From Ancylobacter oerskovii (GTDB taxonomy: Bacteria; Pseudomonadota; Alphaproteobacteria; Rhizobiales; Xanthobacteraceae): DNA of 64,000 nt. The position numbers and the translations under genes were made by a program. The notes under the pieces were generated by a model that worked only from the letters and a program-made list of their open reading frames with translations, made no database searches and was not told the origin of the DNA. The DNA lies in assembly GCF_018390555.1 (NCBI RefSeq), contig NZ_JAHBGB010000006.1, forward strand, positions 490,446 to 554,445. The letters are read 5' to 3'. Within the stretch, counting starts at the first letter, position 1. Every line of letters starts with the position of its first letter. Shown piece by piece: positions 44,715 to 56,742 of this stretch.

Positions 44715-46133
44715 GTGATGATGATGCGTTCCGGTTCTGGATGGCAGCATTGCTGGGTGGTTCTGCTCCTTGTCGGCTATGCCGCCACCGCATCCGCCGC
44801 TCGCTCGCAAACGCTCGATCAGGCGCTCGTCTCGGCCTACGACGCCAACCCGTCATTGAACTCCCAGCGCGCGGCCACCCGCGCCACCGACGAATATGTG
44901 CCGATCGCGCTGGGCGGCTACCGGCCGCAGGTATTCGGCAGCGCGTCGATCGGCACGCAATGGGTGGAGGGGCGCTACAACACCGGGACCGGGAACGGCT
45001 CCGTCACCTCCCACTACAAGACGGATCCCTCGAGCATCGGCATCACCATCAGCCAGACCATCTATGACGGGCTGAAAACCGCCAATTCCGTCCGCGGCGC
45101 CGAATCCCAGGTGAAGGGTCAGCGCGAGCTGCTGCGCAACACCGAGCAGACGGTGCTGCTGGATGCCGCCACCGCCTATATGAACGTGCTTCAGAACTCC
45201 GCCCTCGTCGACCTGCGCAAGCAGAACCTCGCGGCCTTCCAGGAAGAATTGCGGTCGGCACGCGAACGCTTCGCTGTCGGCGAGATCACCCGCACCGATG
45301 TCGCCCAGGCGGAAGCCAGCGTCGCCAATGCGCAGAGCACGCTGGCCGAGGCCACCGCCAACCTCAACACCGCCGGCGCGGTATTTTTCCAGGTCACCAG
45401 GCTGAAGGCGAGCAAGCTGGCGCCCGGCCGGCCGATCGACCCGATGCTGCCGAAATCTCTCGATGCGGCCGTGGCCATGGGCCTGTCGCGGCACCCCGCC
45501 ATTCTGGCCGCGCAATATGCGGTGGATCAGGGGCAGGCCAATGTGAAGGTGTCCGAGGCGGCGCTGTCGCCGACCCTCACGCTCAATGGAGAGGCCGCCT
45601 CGCAATATAATTACTACGACGACGGCGACCCGGTCGCGCGCGGCACCAGCGCCGCGGCGACGCTGAACCTCTCCGTGCCGATCTACCAGGGCGGTTCGGA
45701 ATTCGCCAATATCCGCGAGAGCAAGGAACTGCTCAGCCAGTCGCGCATCGAGGTCGACGTGAACCGCGATCAGGTGCGGGCAAACGTCGTGCAGTACTGG
45801 GGTGCGCTGGTGGCGGCAAAGGACGCCATCGAATCGGCGCAGGCCTCGGTGGCCGCCAACGAGATCGCGCTGCGCGGCGTGCGCCAGGAATGGCGGGTCG
45901 GCCAGCGCACCACGCTCGACGTGCTGAACGCCCAGACCGCGCTGTTCGACGCGCGGGCCAGCCTCGTCACCGCCCAGCGCGACCGGGTGGTCGCCTCCTA
46001 TGCGGTGCTGTCCTCGGTAGGCGAACTCAGCGCGACCCGGCTGAAGCTGAAGGTCGCGACCTACAATCCGAAGATCCACTACAACCAGGTGCGCGACGCC
46101 TGGATCGGCGTGCGCACTCCCGGCGGACAGTAA
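44715..46133 (+). CDS. TolC-family outer-membrane channel, 472 aa
   Basis: This is an outer-membrane efflux/secretion channel. The signal peptide (about residues 1-29) is followed by two homologous halves of long alpha-helical, Ala/Gln/Asn-rich sequence with short beta segments. SLNSQRAATRATDEYVPIA and the TLDVLNAQTALFDARASLV stretch are typical TolC/AggA landmarks. It is the only such gene in the window and the natural candidate partner of the type I exporter at 28.4-31.5 kb, although not in its operon. ATG codons at 44715-44726 make the exact start ambiguous by a few residues. Confidence 0.9.
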   Translation: MMMMRSGSGWQHCWVVLLLVGYAATASAARSQTLDQALVSAYDANPSLNSQRAATRATDEYVPIALGGYRPQVFGSASIGTQWVEGRYNTGTGNGSVTSHYKTDPSSIGITISQTIYDGLKTANSVRGAESQVKGQRELLRNTEQTVLLDAATAYMNVLQNSALVDLRKQNLAAFQEELRSARERFAVGEITRTDVAQAEASVANAQSTLAEATANLNTAGAVFFQVTRLKASKLAPGRPIDPMLPKSLDAAVAMGLSRHPAILAAQYAVDQGQANVKVSEAALSPTLTLNGEAASQYNYYDDGDPVARGTSAAATLNLSVPIYQGGSEFANIRESKELLSQSRIEVDVNRDQVRANVVQYWGALVAAKDAIESAQASVAANEIALRGVRQEWRVGQRTTLDVLNAQTALFDARASLVTAQRDRVVASYAVLSSVGELSATRLKLKVATYNPKIHYNQVRDAWIGVRTPGGQ

Positions 46134-46230
46134 TGCGGGAAGGCGGCGCCCCGTGTCGGATTTCCCTTCCCCCCGCGACAGGACGTGTCTCGCCTGATGA
46201 CCATCGCCATCCCAGCCTGCTGCAAGCGAC

Positions 46231-46446
46231 ATGACGCCTGATCCCGCGACCTCGCCACGCAAGCGGCGGGTGATGATGCGCCCGGCCCCCGAAGCCTGCC
46301 GCTACCGGACCGGGGGCGGTGCGGCGATCGATGGCCACGACGCGCGGTTCTGCTGCCGGCGATGCGGGCATGTCAGCCCGCTCATATGTGGGCTGAGCGC
46401 GACGGAGATCGCCCGCGGAATGCCCTGCCCGCTCTGCAACCCGTAA
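46231..46446 (+). CDS. Small four-cysteine (zinc-ribbon-like) protein, 71 aa
   Basis: This is the paralogue of the protein at 7957-8205. The cysteines fall at C42-x2-C45-x20-C66-x2-C69, exactly the same spacing, followed by CNP at the end. An additional Cys23 corresponds to Cys31 of the other copy, and the RKR-x-VMMR start of the core is shared. Metal binding is inferred; the function is unknown. It follows the TolC-like gene, as the other copy follows the polysaccharide export gene. The start lacks a strong ribosome-binding site. Confidence 0.75.
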   Translation: MTPDPATSPRKRRVMMRPAPEACRYRTGGGAAIDGHDARFCCRRCGHVSPLICGLSATEIARGMPCPLCNP

Positions 46447-46479
46447 GCACCGCAAGCCGCCGAAACGACTGCGGAACGC

Positions 46480-46498
46480 ATGCCGACGGGGTCGGCAT
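46480..46498. terminator. Hairpin between convergent mini-protein and SDR genes
   Basis: A perfect 8-bp stem (46480-46487 with 46491-46498) with a three-base loop lies between the two convergent stops. No T-run is present. It may serve both directions. Confidence 0.45.
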
Positions 46499-46547
46499 AC
46501 CCACTCGGCGACCCCGCAGATCCGGCCGGCACATGCTGGACCGGGTC

Positions 46548-47381
46548 TCAATCCGAAGTGAAATCGGTGGACGTGCTGAGGTCTCGCCAGCGCTGCACTT
46601 CCTCCAGCCGGACGCGATCGGCCTCGACGAGGGCGCGGAAGGCATCGCTGCCGAGCGCCAGCCGAAGCGGCGGCCTGTCCATGGCGGCGAGTTGCAGCAC
46701 CGCGGCGGCGGCTCGCCGCGGATCGCCCGGCTGACGACCGTTGAAATCCCGTTGCATGCGCGCGGCCGCGCCGACCACCGCGTCATATTCGGGGCGCCCC
46801 TCCCGGATGGTGGTGGACGAGCCGGCGAAGTCGGTTCGAAATCCCCCCGGCTCCAGAATGGTGACGGCGACGCCGATCAGTGCCATCTCGCGGGCCAGCA
46901 CCTCGGAAAACCCTTCCACTCCCCATTTCGCCGCCGAATATGCCGCCCGCCCGGGAGCGCCGATCCGGCCTCCCACCGAGGAAAACTGGATGATGTGGCC
47001 GGCACGCTGGGCACGAAGGACGGGTATCGCCGCCTTGGTGACGATGATCGTCCCGAACAGGTTGGTGTCGATCTGCTGCCGGAAGTCGGCCAGATCGGTG
47101 TCTTCGACGGATCCGATATTGCCGTAGCCGGCATTGTTCACGACGATGTCCAGGCGACCGAACGCGGCCACGGCCGCTGCGACCGCGGCCTTTGCCGCGC
47201 CGTCGTCGGTGACATCCAGCGGGACGGGCAGGATGGCTTTCCCGTGGATGTCCACGAGATCGCGCAGGCCCGCGGGATCGCGAGCGGTGGCCACGACGCG
47301 ATGCCCGTTCTCCAGGGCGGCCTCCACGATGGCGCGCCCCAGCCCCCGCGTGCTGCCGGTAACGAACCAGACCTTCGACAT
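46548..47381 (-). CDS. SDR-family oxidoreductase, 277 aa
   Basis: This is a classical short-chain dehydrogenase/reductase. The cofactor motif TGSTRGLG, the NNAGYG motif and a complete active site (Ser in FSSVGGRIG, then Y-S-A-A-K) are all present, so it should be catalytically competent, unlike the SDR at 43458. GAGAGG precedes the Met at 47381. The C-terminus RWRDLSTSTDF resembles the end of the partial SDR gene at the right edge. Substrate unknown. Confidence 0.9.
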   Translation of the reverse strand: MSKVWFVTGSTRGLGRAIVEAALENGHRVVATARDPAGLRDLVDIHGKAILPVPLDVTDDGAAKAAVAAAVAAFGRLDIVVNNAGYGNIGSVEDTDLADFRQQIDTNLFGTIIVTKAAIPVLRAQRAGHIIQFSSVGGRIGAPGRAAYSAAKWGVEGFSEVLAREMALIGVAVTILEPGGFRTDFAGSSTTIREGRPEYDAVVGAAARMQRDFNGRQPGDPRRAAAAVLQLAAMDRPPLRLALGSDAFRALVEADRVRLEEVQRWRDLSTSTDFTSD

Positions 47382-47511
47382 GACGACCTCTCCCTGTCGC
47401 GGGCGCACGCCCCGACCGACAGGACATCATCGCCGCCCGGGCATCTCGCCCGCAGCGGCAGCCGTCGTCTTTCACCGATGCCCGGCACACCGCCGGATGA
47501 GGGGAGGACGA

Positions 47512-48183
<672 letters not shown>

Positions 48184-48184
<1 letters not shown>

Positions 48185-48609
48185 TGCTGTATCTCGACAC
48201 GTCGCTGATCGTTGCGGCGCTCTCCAATGAAGCGATGACGCCGCGCGTTCAGACTTGGCTGGCGGAACAGGACCCGGCGCAGTTCCTGATCAGCGACTGG
48301 ACCGTCACCGAGATGTCGTCGGCCATGGCGATCAAGCTGCGGACCGGACAGATCAACCTGGAGCAACGCGCCGCGGCGCTCGCCATGTTCAACAAGCTGG
48401 TCGCCGAGAGCTTCACCGTGCTGCCCGTGACGGGTGGGCATTTCCGGGCGGCGGCGAGGTTTGCCGATCAGCATGCCCTTGGGCTTCGTGCGGGAGACGC
48501 GCTGCATCTTGCTGTCGCCTCGGAGCATGGCGCCACAGTGCACACGCTCGACCAACGGCTTGCCGACGCCGGACCGGCGCTCGGTGTGCCGGCGCAATTG
48601 CTGGCATGA
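48184..48609 (+). CDS. vapC: PIN-domain toxin, VapC family, 141 aa
   Basis: This is a PIN-fold ribonuclease that would cleave tRNA or other RNA when not held by its antitoxin. The four acidic positions expected for Mg2+ binding are visible: Asp5 (YLDTS), Glu43 (VTEMSSA), Asp105 (RAGDALHL) and Asp123 (TLDQRL). The length is normal. It overlaps the antitoxin stop by one base. The surrounding composition and IS21 remnant suggest a mobile origin. Confidence 0.92.
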
Positions 48610-48962
48610 TCCGGGCCTTCCCCATCTTGGCCGGTCCCTTCGGAAGTCGCCATGGCCGGGGACTGGTCCAATGCCGGTCTCCTTCGCCAACCGCCTGGTG
48701 AGCTTGCGGGTCTGTCCCGACCGGAGCGTCGTCGAGGGGCAGGTGATCTGCGAGCATCAAAGGTGTTCGCGCACTCTCCCATGATTGCCAGAGTCGCACC
48801 GGCCGGAATAGCGAGGCCACGGATCGGCCGCCGGAAAATGGCGTCAGACCTTTGGCGACGAGAGGCTTCCGCGGAACTCGCCTCTTACGTTGGGTCAAAA
48901 AAATGTGTATTTTCTGATCGCTTTTCAGAGACCGCCCATCCACGCGACGAAAGGGCAGCTCC
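48610..48962. other. Intergenic region with IS21 remnant and AT-rich promoter
   Basis: This 353-base gap holds the transposase fragment listed below. At about 48890-48925 there is an A/T-rich stretch (GGTCAAAAAAATGTGTATTT) that is the likely promoter of the RTX gene at 48963. Confidence 0.5.
48671..48784 (+). mobile_element. Remnant of an IS21-family IstA transposase
   Basis: This reads, in one frame to a stop at 48782-48784, MPVSFANRLVSLRVCPDRS followed by VVEGQVICEHQR. It matches from memory the end of the C-terminal beta-barrel region of IS21-type IstA (typically YSVP-x-x-FANR-x-VSLRVYPDR). The upstream catalytic part and the IstB gene are missing and no inverted ends are visible. It is a fragment only. 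Confidence 0.6.
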
Positions 48963-50804
48963 ATGGCGATCAGCTATGTCTATACCGGCCAACCGATGAA
49001 CGGGACGGCCAATGATGATTTCGTCATCGGCTTCAAGGGATCGACCGGCACCGACAACAATACGATCAACGGAAACGGCGGTGACGACTGGGTGATGGCC
49101 GATAGCAGCGACACCTGGATTCCGAACGCCTCCTATCTCAACGGTTCCATCGCCAACGCCTTCAATCTCGAAACGCTGACCAGCACGTGGACGACCAGCG
49201 AAAATCCGCTGATCGGAAACAGTACCATTCCACACACCACGGTGATCGCCGAGGCGACGATCGGCCAGAGCGAATTCTACCGGGTTGCGGTTGGCGCCGG
49301 CCAGACCATCACGATCGACATCGATTTTGGCAGCCAGACGTCGATCGGCGTGACGCGCGATCTGGTGATCGAGCTTCAAGACAGTCTGGGCAATATCATC
49401 GCCACGGCGGACGACAGCCTGGTCACGGATGGCGGGCTGGGTTCCTTCCCGTCCACGGCCGGCAGCATATCGTCCTACGATCCCTATCTTTCCTACACTC
49501 TGGCCAATGCCGGCATCTATTACATCAATATCCGGCCCTTCGGCGGCGGGCCCGGCTCGACCTTTACCGAAAACAACACTTTCCTGATGAACCTATCGGT
49601 GACTGGCCACGCGGCCAGCGCGACGAACCCGGTCATGGGCAGCGACATCGTTAATGGCGGTGCCGGCAATGATTCGCTGTTCGGCCAGGGCGGCGGCGAC
49701 ACCATCAATGGCGGCACGGGCGACGACTTCATTGATGGCGGCAGCGGCATCGACACCATCAGCGGCGGCGACAACAACGACACGATCTATGGCGGTAACG
49801 GCAGCGAGGAGAATGTGCATGGTGACAATGGCGATGACATTCTCTATTCGGGCGGGGAAGGTCATTACTACGGAGACGCCGGAAACGACAGAATCTATGC
49901 TGGTGAGACCCAGGGAATAAACGAATTCCTTGATGGCGGCACGGGCGTCGATACGCTCGATACCACCAGCTGGAACGGCCTCTATGTGATCGATATGGTG
50001 ACCGGCGCGACCAATTTCGGCGAAAGCTTCACCAATTTCGAAAACCTGATTGCCGGCAACGGCAGCGACACGATCACCGGCACCTCGGCGGCCAATATCA
50101 TCAAGGCCGGCGGCGGCACGGACACGGTCCTCGCCGGCGCGGGCGATGACGAGGTCGCGGGCGGCGCGGGCGACGATACCCTCGATGGCGGAGATGGGAG
50201 TGACACGCTGGACTATTCGGCCAGCAACGCCGCCGTCACGATATCGCTTGCCATCGAAACGGCAAGCGGCGGCCACGCCCAGGGAGACACGTTCGCCAAT
50301 TTCGAGAATGTGATCGGCAGCGTTCTCGGCGACATCTTGTCCGGCGATGTCGGCAGCAATGTCCTCACCGGCGTGGAAGGCAACGACATTCTCTATGGCG
50401 ATGCGGGCAACGACATGCTGAACGGCGGTCTCGGCAACGACGTCCTCTATGGCGGCATCGGCCGGGACGGGCTCAATGGCAATAGCGGCGCCGACCGCTT
50501 CGTCTTCAAGTCCGTCAGCGAGATGAGCACCTCTTCGGCGCTGCGGGACTATATCGCCGACTTTTCCCATGCCGAGGCCGACAAGATCGATCTGTCCGGG
50601 ATCGATGCCAACACCGCTGCTTCCGGCAACCAGGCCTTTACCTTCATCGGCCCGGCGGGCTTCCACGGCGTCATTGGCGAGTTGCGCACCGCGACCACCA
50701 GTGCCGGCACCGAGGTCTATGGCGACATCAATGGCGATGCGGTGGCCGATTTCGACATCCACCTCAAGCCGATGGCCCTGGTCGCCAGCGATTTCATCCT
50801 GTGA
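48963..50804 (+). CDS. RTX calcium-binding protein with serralysin-type C-terminal domain, 613 aa
   Basis: This is an exported protein without a visible catalytic domain. A PPC-like beta-sandwich covers about residues 90-215 (ATIGQSEFYRVAVGAGQTI, then YTLANAGIYYINIRP). Nonapeptide calcium-binding repeats run from about 225 to 520 in several blocks, and the last 90 residues (GADRFVFKSVSEMSTSSALR, then DFSHAEADKIDLSGID) match the M10 serralysin C-terminal domain. No Sec signal. Its repeats differ in sequence from those of the two giant RTX enzymes, and its codon use is less GC-biased, suggesting a separate origin. It could be an adhesin or surface layer protein. Confidence 0.85.
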   Translation: MAISYVYTGQPMNGTANDDFVIGFKGSTGTDNNTINGNGGDDWVMADSSDTWIPNASYLNGSIANAFNLETLTSTWTTSENPLIGNSTIPHTTVIAEATIGQSEFYRVAVGAGQTITIDIDFGSQTSIGVTRDLVIELQDSLGNIIATADDSLVTDGGLGSFPSTAGSISSYDPYLSYTLANAGIYYINIRPFGGGPGSTFTENNTFLMNLSVTGHAASATNPVMGSDIVNGGAGNDSLFGQGGGDTINGGTGDDFIDGGSGIDTISGGDNNDTIYGGNGSEENVHGDNGDDILYSGGEGHYYGDAGNDRIYAGETQGINEFLDGGTGVDTLDTTSWNGLYVIDMVTGATNFGESFTNFENLIAGNGSDTITGTSAANIIKAGGGTDTVLAGAGDDEVAGGAGDDTLDGGDGSDTLDYSASNAAVTISLAIETASGGHAQGDTFANFENVIGSVLGDILSGDVGSNVLTGVEGNDILYGDAGNDMLNGGLGNDVLYGGIGRDGLNGNSGADRFVFKSVSEMSTSSALRDYIADFSHAEADKIDLSGIDANTAASGNQAFTFIGPAGFHGVIGELRTATTSAGTEVYGDINGDAVADFDIHLKPMALVASDFIL

Positions 50805-50957
50805 GGTCTCGACAGGAGGCGGCCTGCTTCGCCCCCTCCCTCCGCTCGATCCAGCCCCGGCTTGTCAGCCGGTGCGCCTCATGACGGCATGTGAAACGGC
50901 CGTTCGCCGTGCCGAAGGGGCGAGCCGGCCAACATATGGCTGGCTCGACAGGTCGCG

Positions 50958-51331
50958 CTACTCGGCGGCGGTCATCCGGCTGCGCGTGGCCATGAGCGGG
51001 TCGGCCACCGTGCCGGTCTCCTCCATGTCCTTCTCGAGGCGACGAACTCGTCGTTCATGATCGCCCGGACATTGAAGTCCTCATGGGCGATGATGCCGTG
51101 GACGCGCCGGCGCTGCATGCCCATATTGCCGCCGTCATAGATCGGCAGCACCGAGGCCTCGCGCAGATATTTGCCGAACTTGTGCTCGGTGCTGAGGCTG
51201 TTGACATCCACCACCTGGACGCGGACGAAATCGGTGCCCCAGACGCTGCACATGATACCGCAAACATGCCGCTTGATCGCGAACCTCAGCAGGTACTCGT
51301 GGATCTGGACGACCTCAAGGCGCCCCTCCAC
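50958..51331 (-). pseudogene. Frameshifted 3' remnant of a larger gene
   Basis: From 51331 the frame reads convincing protein-like sequence (KFGKYLREASVLPIYDGGN then MGMQRRRVHGIIAHEDF), then degenerates after NDEFV. One frame over, it continues as RLEKDMEETGTVADPLMATR and ends at a stop at 50958-50960, so a frameshift near 51040 is likely. The upstream part of the gene is absent. I tentatively associate it with the C-terminal part of an acyl-CoA dehydrogenase-like flavoprotein, but I cannot name the family securely. The flanks (50805-50957 and 51332-51485) hold nothing I recognise; the latter is AT-rich. Confidence 0.5.
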
Positions 51332-51485
51332 CGAGCGAATAGGTAATGCAGCGTTAGTTCACTATGGAATATAGGTCACGGCTCTAGAGTGCAAAGTAAT
51401 ATTCGGTATATATCGTAGACAATTGCAAATATGATACCAAAATAGATACTCTACGCTACGCTTATATACGCCACAACACTACCCC

Positions 51486-53057
51486 TCATTCCCACTCGAT
51501 GGTCCCGGGTGGCTTCGACGTCACATCGTAGACCACGCGGTTCACGCCCTTCACCTCGTTGACGATGCGCGTCGCCACGCGGCCGAGGAAAGCCATGTCG
51601 AACGGGTAGAAATCCGCCGTCATGCCGTCCACCGAGGTCACCGCGCGCAGGCCCACCACATAGTCATAGGTGCGGTAGTCGCCCATCACGCCCACCGTCT
51701 TCACCGGCAGGATCACCGCGAAGGCCTGCCAGATGGCGTCATAGAGCCCGGCGCGACGGATCTCCTCCAGATACACCTCGTCGGCGAGACGCAATATGTC
51801 GAGCTTCTCGCGGGTGATCTCGCCCGGGCAGCGGATCGCCAGACCCGGCCCCGGGAAGGGATGGCGGCCGACGAACACTTCCGGCAGGCCGAGCTCGCGG
51901 CCGAGCGCGCGCACCTCGTCCTTGAACAGCTCGCGGAGCGGCTCGACGAGCTTCATGTTCATCCGCTCGGGAAGGCCGCCGACATTGTGGTGGCTCTTGA
52001 TCGTCACCGACGGGCCGCCGGTGAACGACACGCTCTCGATCACGTCCGGATAGAGCGTGCCCTGGGCGAGGAACGCTGCGCCGCCGATCTTCTTCGCCTC
52101 GTCCTCGAACACGTCGATGAACAGCTTGCCGATGGTCTTGCGCTTCACCTCGGGGTCGGTGACGCCCTCGAGTGCCTTGAGGAACAGCTCCTCGGCGTCC
52201 ACATGCACCAGCGGGATGTTGTAGCTGTCGCGGAACAGCGTCACCACCTTCTGCGCCTCGCCGAGACGCAACAGGCCGTGGTCGACGAAGACGCAGGTGA
52301 GCTGGTCGCCGATCGCCTCATGGATCAGCACCGCCGCGACGGAGGAGTCCACGCCGCCGGACAGGCCGCAGATCACCTTTTCGGTGCCCACCTGCTCGCG
52401 GATGCGCTTGATCGCCTCCTCGCGGAAGGCCTTCATCGTCCAGTCCGACTTCAGCCCGACGATGTTGTGCACGAAATTGGCGAGCAGCTTGCCGCCATCC
52501 GGCGTGTGCACCACCTCGGGATGGAACATGGTGGTGTAGTACTGCCGGCCCTCATCGGCGGCGATGGCGAAGGGCGCGTTCTCCGAGGTGGCGATGACGC
52601 TGAAGCCCTCGGGCAGCTGCGTCACCCGGTCGCCATGGCTCATCCACACCGGGTAGCGCTTGCCGACTTCCCACACACCGTCGAAGAGCGGGCTCGCCGC
52701 CCTGATCTCGACATCGGCGCGGCCGAACTCGGCGGCGTGGCCGCCCTCGACGACACCGCCGAGCTGGGTGGCGAGGGTCTGCTGGCCATAGCAGATGCCG
52801 AGGATCGGCACGCCGCTGTCGAACACCGCCTGCGGGGCGCGGGGGCTGCCCTCGCGGGTCACCGAATCCGGGCCGCCGGAGAAGATCACCCCCTTCGGCT
52901 TCAGCCGCTCGAACGCCTCGGCGGCGTTCTGGAAGGGATGGATCTCGCAATAGACGCCGGTCTCGCGCACGCGCCGCGCGATGAGCTGCGTGACCTGCGA
53001 GCCGAAGTCGATGATGAGCAGGGTGTCGTGGGTGGGGGTGTCAGCGGTCTGGGTCAT
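51486..53057 (-). CDS. guaA: GMP synthase (glutamine-hydrolysing), 523 aa
   Basis: This converts XMP to GMP with glutamine and ATP, the last step of guanine nucleotide synthesis. An N-terminal class I amidotransferase domain carries the nucleophile Cys89 in GICYGQQ. The ATP-pyrophosphatase domain has the PP-loop LSGGVDSS near residue 230, and the dimerisation domain ends with the highly conserved KPPGTIEWE. Length is normal. It lies in the same direction as rsmB, the MAPEG gene and guaB, suggesting a purine/RNA block. Confidence 0.97.
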   Translation of the reverse strand: MTQTADTPTHDTLLIIDFGSQVTQLIARRVRETGVYCEIHPFQNAAEAFERLKPKGVIFSGGPDSVTREGSPRAPQAVFDSGVPILGICYGQQTLATQLGGVVEGGHAAEFGRADVEIRAASPLFDGVWEVGKRYPVWMSHGDRVTQLPEGFSVIATSENAPFAIAADEGRQYYTTMFHPEVVHTPDGGKLLANFVHNIVGLKSDWTMKAFREEAIKRIREQVGTEKVICGLSGGVDSSVAAVLIHEAIGDQLTCVFVDHGLLRLGEAQKVVTLFRDSYNIPLVHVDAEELFLKALEGVTDPEVKRKTIGKLFIDVFEDEAKKIGGAAFLAQGTLYPDVIESVSFTGGPSVTIKSHHNVGGLPERMNMKLVEPLRELFKDEVRALGRELGLPEVFVGRHPFPGPGLAIRCPGEITREKLDILRLADEVYLEEIRRAGLYDAIWQAFAVILPVKTVGVMGDYRTYDYVVGLRAVTSVDGMTADFYPFDMAFLGRVATRIVNEVKGVNRVVYDVTSKPPGTIEWE

Positions 53058-53128
53058 GGCGGGCTTCTAATCGCTGTCCTGTGTCACGTCCACAATCAAA
53101 GGCACTTCTGCAAAAGGCACGTTCGCCG

Positions 53129-54430
53129 TCACGCCGCGCGGGCGAGCAGGCTGACGAAGAAGCCGTCGGTGCCGGTGCGCCGCGGAGTCAGCAGCAGGCC
53201 CTCCGCGCTGGCGAGCGCCGCCTGCTTCAGCCGGATGCCGCGCTCGCCGAGCGCCAGCACGGTGTCGTCCGGCGGCACGACGGCAAAATCAGGGTGGCGG
53301 GCGAGGAATGCCCGCACCTGCCCGCCATTCTCCTCGTCCAGCAGCGAGCAGGTGACATAGGCGATGCGCCCGCCGGGCTTCACGAAGCGGACGGCGGCGT
53401 CCAGCACCTCGGCCTGGTCCTTCTGCCGCTCGGCGAGGGCGCCGGGGCGCATGCGCCACTTGGCGTCCGGGTTGCGGCGCCAGGTGCCGGTGCCGGTACA
53501 GGGTGCGTCGACCAGCACGAGGTCCATGCGCGCTTCGAGATCGGCGAGCACGTCGGTGGCACCGCGCGGGGTGCGCACCTGCACGTTGCGCACCCCGGCG
53601 CGCTGCAGCCGCTCATGGATCGGGGCGAGCCGGCGCATGTCGCTGTCATAGGCGTAGAGCTGGCCGGCATTGTCCATCAGCGCCGCGAGTTCCAGCGTCT
53701 TGCCGCCGCCGCCGGCGCACAGGTCCAGCACCTGCCCACCGCGCGGCGGCGCGGCGAGGATGGCGGCGATCTGCGAGCCCTCGTCCTGGATTTCCACCTG
53801 CCCCTTGATGAAGGCTGGCTCGGCGGTCAGCGCATGCGCCTTGCCGTCCGCCTCGAAGCCGATGCGCAGGGTTAGCGGCGACCAGTCGGTGGTGGCCGGG
53901 TTGAGGTGCGCCAGCGCCTCGGTCGCCTTCTCCGGCGCGGCCTTCAGCGTATTGATGCGCAAATCGAGCGGCGCCCGCTCGGCGAGCGCCTGTCCCTCGG
54001 CCGCCCGGGCCTCGCCGAACACCGCGGCGAGCGAGGCGTCGAGCCATTCGGGATAGTCGCCGGCGACCGGCGCCGGGGCGCCGTCGAGGCTGCCGGCCTC
54101 CAGCTTGCCGCGCTCCTCCTCGGTGAGCGGCGCCGGTCCGAAGCGCGAGCCGTCGCACAGCGCGGCAATGGCATCCACATCGAGCCCGCGCGCGAGCTTC
54201 AGAGCGCCCAGCGCCAGCGCCCGCCCCTCCTCCGCGCCCATCAGATAGGCGGCGGAGGCCTTGCGGCGCTCCACGTCATAAACCAGCGCCGCAATGGCCG
54301 CCCGATCGCCGGAGCCGGCGAAGCGATGGCCGCGGCCCCACTCCTTCAGCACCTCGGAAGCGGGGCGCCGATCGGCGGCGATGGCATTGACGATGTCGAT
54401 GGCAGCGGCAAGCCGCGCGGAAGGGGTCAT
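53129..54430 (-). CDS. rsmB: 16S rRNA (cytosine-5) methyltransferase, RsmB family, 433 aa
   Basis: This is a SAM-dependent m5C methyltransferase acting on 16S rRNA. It has an N-terminal NusB-like region (about residues 1-130), then an RsmB/RsmF-type catalytic domain with VLDLCAGGGGKTLELAAL, the PCT motif DAPCTGTGTWRRNPD and the second cysteine in YVTCSLLDEENG. The start at 54430 is ATG; a TTG five codons upstream is in frame but lacks a better ribosome-binding site. It lies 15 bases after the MAPEG gene stop. Confidence 0.92.
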   Translation of the reverse strand: MTPSARLAAAIDIVNAIAADRRPASEVLKEWGRGHRFAGSGDRAAIAALVYDVERRKASAAYLMGAEEGRALALGALKLARGLDVDAIAALCDGSRFGPAPLTEEERGKLEAGSLDGAPAPVAGDYPEWLDASLAAVFGEARAAEGQALAERAPLDLRINTLKAAPEKATEALAHLNPATTDWSPLTLRIGFEADGKAHALTAEPAFIKGQVEIQDEGSQIAAILAAPPRGGQVLDLCAGGGGKTLELAALMDNAGQLYAYDSDMRRLAPIHERLQRAGVRNVQVRTPRGATDVLADLEARMDLVLVDAPCTGTGTWRRNPDAKWRMRPGALAERQKDQAEVLDAAVRFVKPGGRIAYVTCSLLDEENGGQVRAFLARHPDFAVVPPDDTVLALGERGIRLKQAALASAEGLLLTPRRTGTDGFFVSLLARAA

Positions 54431-54445
54431 GTTACGATCCGACAA

Positions 54446-54883
54446 TCACGGCACGATCGGCGCGAAGAGGATGGAGAGGGCGAAGAGGAGCCACATCGCC
54501 ATCAGCGCCAGCACGCCGATGAAAAACAGCGAGAAGCGCGGCCCGATGGCATTCGGACCGCAATGAATGCCGGCATGGATCCAGCGGCTGGCCACGAAGA
54601 TCCAGGCGAGGACGATATAGAGAAAGTCCGCCTTGCGCGTCACCAGCACCAGCCCGCTCAGCACATAGAACAGAACCGGCACCTCGAACTGGTTGCGCAG
54701 GCAGTTCGAGGCCTGCCGCACCTTGAGCGGCCAGACCTTTTCCTCGCCTGCCGCCGCCCCGTCACGATCGGTGACCTGCCCGCTCTTCACGGCCTGCAAG
54801 CGCAGCCACCCCAGCCGCAGCAGCACCGCGAAGGTGAGCAGCACCATCGCGAAGACCGGCAGCAGGATGGTGGTGTAGGTCAT
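54446..54883 (-). CDS. MAPEG-family membrane protein, 145 aa
   Basis: This is a four-helix inner-membrane protein of the MAPEG superfamily (eicosanoid and glutathione metabolism in eukaryotes, uncertain role in bacteria). Hydrophobic segments are at about residues 5-25, 67-85, 88-103 and 118-141. The segment RQASNCLRNQFEVPVLFYVL holds the N-x-x-E-x-x-P pattern of the family. It lies between guaB and rsmB on the same strand. Confidence 0.88.
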   Translation of the reverse strand: MTYTTILLPVFAMVLLTFAVLLRLGWLRLQAVKSGQVTDRDGAAAGEEKVWPLKVRQASNCLRNQFEVPVLFYVLSGLVLVTRKADFLYIVLAWIFVASRWIHAGIHCGPNAIGPRFSLFFIGVLALMAMWLLFALSILFAPIVP

Positions 54884-54909
54884 GGTCCCGAAGCCCCGAG
54901 GAGGGAGCG

Positions 54910-54938
54910 TGCCGCCGGGAACCCGATCCCCGGCGGCA
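54910..54938 (-). terminator. Hairpin just after guaB
   Basis: A perfect 10-bp stem (54910-54919 with 54929-54938) and 9-base loop begin seven bases past the guaB stop. The sequence after it is C/T-rich without a T-run. It separates guaB from the MAPEG gene. Confidence 0.55.
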
Positions 54939-54944
54939 TCCTTG

Positions 54945-56742
<1,798 letters not shown>

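Noticed and set aside
44715..46133. TolC-like gene as part of the upstream SDR operon
   Set aside because: A 490-base distance, its own dyads and AT-rich upstream patch argue for separate transcription.
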